A stretch of DNA of 64,000 nt from Notospermus geniculatus (Eukaryota; Nemertea; Pilidiophora; Heteronemertea; Lineidae). The notes under the pieces are model-generated. The model was given only the letters and a program-made list of their open reading frames with translations, ran no database searches and had not been told where the DNA came from. A program made the translations under genes and the position numbers. Numbering within the stretch: position 1 is the first letter of the stretch; every line of letters starts with the position of its first letter. The stretch covers positions 62,001 through 126,000 of the forward strand of contig NMRB01000726.1 of assembly GCA_002633025.1 (NCBI GenBank), in the 5' to 3' direction. Shown here piece by piece: positions 59,115-64,000 of this stretch.

Positions 59115-59807
59115 GTTAGAAAGGCAAACTGGGGGTCTCTGCAGTCACCACTCCTTCAATAGCTACTTGACCAGCCCATTGCTGAAGAAATGTCCACAGA
59201 CATGTTGAAAACTGTAATTACAATTGTATGAAGTGGTCAGTTGGCAGGAGTATTTCAATTCTTGAAATGACCATTTAATCTCAAATAAATGGTAAACTGT
59301 GGGTTGGGAATCAAGAGTTTGAATTGTAAGGTTTTCAAGTCGAACAGAAAGGTAAGAAAGAGACCACAACCAGTGATGACTTTATCTACAGAAATCCACA
59401 CAAAATTCCACTGTTCATTTTTGTCACTTGAGGTATCTGAGTTGTGACCCTTGAGAAAATGGAGAAAGCTATGAGGCTGCAAATTACAGGGATTATTCTG
59501 AACAGTACAACAAATAATCCCTGCAATTTGCAAGTGCAGCTTTTTTCCGTTTTCCCAAGGATCACAACTCAGCTTCCTCAACTGACGAAAATGAACAGCC
59601 CCTTTGAGATTTTGAGTCCAAAACCCAAACAAATTCCCACCCCATAACTGAACATCTGTTATCACTACTTGAGTATTTCAAACCCGACTATTTCCTCTCC
59701 CGGTAAAAAATTCTAACTCAATGACAAATTTCACAATGATTTGTTTCCTTAATCGTCCTGAAGCAACATCCCCATCACACGCAAGCAGACGACGTCGTCG
59801 GCAATAA
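59115..59807. repeat. Tandem duplication, unit 2
   Basis: Mate of 58079-59114. It contains a different MITE (59411-59602) that unit 1 lacks. Each unit has thus received its own insertion since duplication or allelic divergence. Confidence 0.9.
59411..59602. mobile_element. Foldback MITE with GGGCTGTTCATTTTCGTCA ends, copy 2
   Basis: The second copy of the family at 43796-43995: arms CTGTTCATTTTTGTCACTTG and complement, inner stem AAATTACAGGGATTATT. The element is slightly shorter at its left edge. Confidence 0.87.
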
Positions 59808-61899
59808 AATGCGTCTGCCCTCACCAACCCACGATGTTTTTCACTGCCACGGCCTCCCGACACGGGGCCGTTCACCAATCAATAAGGGAGATTGTTGCAT
59901 TTCCTGAAACTATCACCAGGGGGAAGCACGTGTACAGCAGGTGTCGTGGTTTGGTTTTCCTAACATCTGTGTTGGCTGGGCCCAAGTGATGGAATGGTTG
60001 TAGAGTGTCAGTATTGCACAGATGTTCAGTATGGTGCACCGTGGAAACACTTGTGACTGCATTCAGAGAGTCGTGTATGTAGAAATTGCCCCTATTGTTG
60101 AGACATGTAATATTTATTCTCTACATGTGTGCAGTTATTGTTCGTTATAAATATTGGATTAAATTCCAGCCAGGGCATTTCTATCAAATTTTAATTTTTT
60201 GCTCTGCATCATTTTTCTCATCTTTTTCTAAGCGTACATTATTCTCATCAACTTAAACCAAAGTTTTGTTAGTCAGAATTCATACAATGTTTTCCACTCT
60301 GTTCAGATTCTTTCTGAAGCCATAATTTAGATATTTAGACTTCTATCGCTGAAGGTGTTTTATGCTTTTGGACATTAATTATGTACAATGTAACCTTTAT
60401 GTCATCATGCACAGAATGATTTCCACTTTATTCTGATTTCATCAGTTTTAAAGCCACAATTTACCGTAGATATATTTAGATTTCTATTTCGGAACCATTT
60501 TAGGATGATCTTCAAAATTCATTACATAACCGAATCTGAATTCTTATTGAAAACTTCCCACGTTTTTGATGGAAAAGAAGGCAGATTCTTTCAACTTGTT
60601 TCAAAAAGAACTTAGCTGTTCAGGATCAGGACTCATTTGCACAATTGGTTTTGGTTTCTATGCAGCGAAGACGCCCATTCAACAAGAAATTTAACGAGCC
60701 CATTATGGGATTCCAACATTCGACACATCAAGGACTGTAGCTGTGACAAGTCCATCCCTGATACCAACTTCACCCACAGTAGCAAGGCAGCATCACAGAA
60801 GATGAGGATGCAAATCTAGAATGATGTAATAAAATATCTCCACTGAAGAGCCTATATAAGCAACTCAGATTCAGAAATGTTGCTGATTGTTTTGACTTTA
60901 GACAACTGCTGAAGTTAACACCTTCTGATCATCAATCTTAATTTAAACAACTTCACCGTTCTGAAACAGCAACCTCGTTTAGGAAATGATTCGTTTAGAA
61001 AATGATGATGACGACATTAGAATGGATTTCAGAAGACTAGAAAATTCACACACGGTTTTTCCAAGTAAAACCAGGAAGCATTTGAAAAACTACCTCCAGT
61101 TTCCCAGAAATGTTTCAGGTAATGTGGACCATACAATGACCTGCGATGATGTTCATGACAAAAATTCTTTGATTGAAAAAAAAAAGTTTCAGAAAAACTT
61201 GCAGAAAACCATCATTATCCAGGCCAGCAGAACACAGAGGGGTGCTAAATTCAACCTCAAATACAAAATCTGAGTTGAACACATAATGATGAAAATCCAC
61301 AGAGAAAAACACAGGCTAAAAAAACAGACCACCTGAAATTTTTTAGGCCATCCTGAGACGAAGCTGTGCAAATCACAGTGAACCACAGAGAAATGTGAGC
61401 CTTTACAACAGAATCAGTCCTCCACAAAACGACCCTAAAATCTCCATCAAACGTGCCATAAAACCCCTAATGCTAGAGTACCAGACCAATTCAGGAGCAC
61501 AAGAGCAATTCTCGTGAATGAGAAAAAAATCCTTCAAATCCGGTTGTCAAAAGCAACGGAAATCTTGAGAAATATTCAATGGAAAAGAAGTGGAAATTTG
61601 GACCAAAGTTTTTGGGTTACAAGAAATAAGCAGATTTTTGTAACCTTATGTAATGGCAAGAAAGACTGTCATCAAAAATCAACAAAATACCTTTTCTGAG
61701 GAACTCATGAACTAGACTCTCTTACACCCAAACCTGCGAACCCCGGGACCCGTCAAGCAAGCCACGACCCCTGAGTACCAAGAAAAGGACCTCGTACCTG
61801 CCAGAAAAGAAATGTGACTTACCATGTGACTTACCTTGTTCAGCCAGTGAATAGATAGTCTCCGAAAGATATTTCAGAAATTCTATAAACTCCAAGATA
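59808..61899. other. Non-coding, no gene recognised
   Basis: Open frames of up to 95 codons (60986-61273) are low-complexity and unrecognised. No mobile element ends were recognised. Confidence 0.4.
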
Positions 61900-62830
61900 A
61901 CAGTATATTCCGGTGCAGTTTACACATGATAGCCTAGCGTTGTGTAACCTCCATCCACTTTTTGCGATTAAAACCAAATAACTGGCCGTAGTGCTATCGC
62001 TATCCGCCTGGCTACTTAATTACTTGCCCGGCGCTGATTCGGTGATATAACTCCACATCATTGCACAGCGCTAATCACGACATCTAACACGCAGGCGGTC
62101 GCACCACGTTCTGAGGACACTATGTCCGCTATGGCGCTAAAATGCAAATGCGGATCGTTAATGACATCACACTGATTAAGGTGGGCCAACCACTAAAGAG
62201 TACGGCTGAGATAAATAGTCATTATCCGTGAACTATTCTCTAGACTTCCCAGAGTTCATTTCAATAGGATCACCGTCTCGCAGCGCCTGACCTCAATATA
62301 GGAATAAAAGATTTTTAAATGCAACAAGTTTTTGGGATTTTTTTAGCGTACATGCTCACATCTCCATGACGACAAGTTAGGAGAGGTCATTGTCGCGAAG
62401 TATTGTTTGGACGCGTCGGGGTAACGGGGAGATGCTTGCGTATCGGGCGGTTATTACACATTTAATCAACTCACTGATCGCCGTGTTTGTTTTATATCGT
62501 TTTCAAACTGGGCAAACAAATAGGCGGCACTTTTGAGTAATTACGCCGAGACAATGGGTATTACCGGGGTCATAATAACGAGTGATGGACGGTTGGTGGT
62601 ATCTGTTCTAAATTGGAGTTATCATAAATAGGTAATTTGCATTTTTCGCTCAGCTATTACCAGGAGTCTCACAAGAGGTCACAGGCGGGCCAGAGTCGGC
62701 TCAAATTCAATGAGCACACACTGGGATAAAACAATTCTTATGCAAATTAGAGTTAAATATACGTCTACTGGTGATGATATTTCGAACCATGCGCACAATT
62801 GCCACTTTAAATTATGCAAGGGAATCTTGC
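61900..62830. promoter_or_regulatory. Candidate regulatory block with octamer motifs
   Basis: Repeat-free, compositionally complex, with raised CG content. It carries three exact POU octamers: ATGCAAAT at 62142-62149, ATTTGCAT at 62635-62642 and ATGCAAAT at 62740-62747, the last within CTTATGCAAATTAG. TTAATTAC and CGCTAATC homeodomain-like words lie nearby. It may be an enhancer of the neighbouring developmental gene. Motif-based inference only. Confidence 0.3.
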
Positions 62831-63500
62831 CTAATTCTATAGAAATTTAAGATTAAATCAGCGCCTTTTACTTTCTCGTCAACTTTTTTGTTCATGGCCT
62901 CTCTATAGAGCATACAAATGAGATATCAGTCTAAATATAAAGTCATTTAAATAAGCAAAAGAATCACAGTCCACACCACCCAAAATGAACGCTTTGTCTG
63001 CGCCACAATTTAATCCTGAATGTGGTGATTTTCTATAACAATACAAGAGTCTTCTCGCATAGTTCATGTCTGGGCCAGAAATTAACGCTTTCAACAGCTC
63101 TTACCAGGACTTACCGCTGGCCCAATTAGCGGCCAGCGCTACCTGTTTGTGCCGCTCCGGGATGACTCAGGCCCTGAGTGCGGGCGGGTGTCACTGGGTG
63201 TCACTATCGGAATGTATGAGCTGTCCGCTAAGGGACAATAGAGTACATGCCGACAGACGATACTACTGGTACTGCAGCTATTATTAACCCTTTGTGAGAT
63301 GAAGACGGACTCGGAACACACGCCGCTAAGAAGCAGATGAAGCCCTAAACACTACTCTTGTGGTAGATCTGGGCTGAAGCCTTGATTTTTTTGTATTGAG
63401 TGACCCCCCTTACTTGATTCCAAGCAGAGGGTTTTCACAGCTTATCAGAAGTCACATTTTTGATAAGCCTAGTTACATGTACAAGAGGGACCCCACGAGA
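62831..63500. other. Non-coding, no gene recognised
   Basis: Short open frames only. A TTAACCCTTTG word at 63284-63294 resembles a piggyBac-type end, but no matching second end was found. Confidence 0.4.
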
Positions 63501-63504
63501 TAAA

Positions 63505-64000
63505 GTAAGACAACCAGAAGGAATCAAATGGGTTGGGCCTACAGTGACATAACCAGAAGGAATCTATGGGATACAGTGAGACAACCAGAAAGAATCAATG
63601 GGTTAGGCCTACAGTGACAAAACCAGGAATCTATGGGGTACAGTGAGACAACCAAGGAATCGATGGGGTGGGCCTACAGTGACATTAACCAGAAGGAATC
63701 TATGGGGTACAGTGAGACAACCAGAAGGAGTCAATGGGTTAGGCCTACAGTGACATAACCAGAAGGAATCTACGGGGAACAGTGAGACAACAGGTTTACC
63801 TAGCCGCAGACCGTCAGCCCAGTTATGCGCATGCGCATATGTACAGTGTAGTTACTGTTATAGACGTGAGAGGGCCAATTCATTTTTTCACCCTTTCTTC
63901 TCCCTTAGTGTTTTCCTTTTTACTGAAAATACTCTAAGTCCGTGGCTGACGGTCAGGGACTAGGGACAAGTGTGAGACAACCAGAAGGAATCAATGGGGG
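63505..64000. repeat. ~70-bp minisatellite, runs off the right edge
   Basis: Alternating half units 'GTGAGACAACCAGAAGGAAT...CAATGGGTTAGGCCTACA' and 'GTGACATAACCAGAAGGAAT...CTATGGGGTACA' repeat about four times from 63505 to ~63790 and resume at 63970. A MITE (63799-63964) interrupts the array. The right end is outside the window. Confidence 0.9.
63799..63964. mobile_element. MITE inserted in the minisatellite, carrying an NRF-1-type palindrome
   Basis: Ends CCTAGCCGCAGACCGTCAGC and complement CCTAGTCCCTGACCGTCAGC bound a 166-bp segment unlike the array. At 63826-63837 it has TGCGCATGCGCA, the perfect NRF-1 consensus palindrome. Confidence 0.75.

Noticed and set aside
63284-63294. piggyBac-type terminus TTAACCCTTTG
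   Set aside because: No inverted partner end or second TTAA was found within a plausible distance.
63505-63800. CRISPR-like regularly spaced repeat
   Set aside because: Eukaryotic context; the 'spacers' are themselves repeated and the whole is a ~70-bp minisatellite.

Overview
This window is eukaryotic nuclear DNA, not bacterial. It is AT-rich, has spliceosomal splice signals, and is crowded with short inverted-repeat transposons (MITEs), tRNA-derived SINEs and minisatellites. Only one unquestionable gene is present: the first coding exon (14363-17435, minus strand) of a ZFHX3/ZFHX4 (zfh2)-type zinc-finger homeobox transcription factor. The gene content, TTAA-targeting piggyBac-like MITEs, frequent 'aggccta' words and SINE style suggest a highly polymorphic marine invertebrate bilaterian. 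An ambulacrarian or a lophotrochozoan is plausible; the phylum cannot be settled from this sequence.

Layout, left to right. 1-4875 carries partial copies of the same ZFHX exon. Copy A (2356-3743, with the same 3' intron back to base 1) is a near-identical duplicate of 11820-15748. Copy B (3745-4875) is a second, gap-free duplicate of 14548-15678 fused head-to-tail to copy A. 4876-11819 is non-coding, with a ~90-bp-arm hairpin, a TAATTA-containing repeat, an X-box-like and a CTCF-like motif and one MITE. 11820-17494 is the reference version of the duplicated intron plus the intact exon, with splice acceptor and donor. The gene continues leftwards beyond the window: no homeobox exon is visible here. 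17495-25392 is upstream intron or intergenic DNA with four MITEs. 25393-33418 is a 4.2-kb direct tandem duplication whose two units differ by datable MITE insertions. 33419-64000 has no recognised gene. It holds further MITEs, SINEs, minisatellites, three assembly gaps each flanked by a direct duplicate that restarts at the gap, another tandem duplication, and a candidate regulatory block rich in octamer motifs near 62 kb.

How it fits together: the window is best read as the 5' part of one large developmental regulator gene embedded in repeat-rich non-coding DNA. The most striking feature is that three distinct, almost purely synonymously diverged versions of the same ZFHX zinc-finger segment exist in one assembled sequence. 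One diploid genome can supply only two alleles, so either a true partial gene duplication or a mixed-haplotype assembly is involved. The three N gaps show that unmerged allelic overlaps do occur in this assembly, so both explanations must be kept open.
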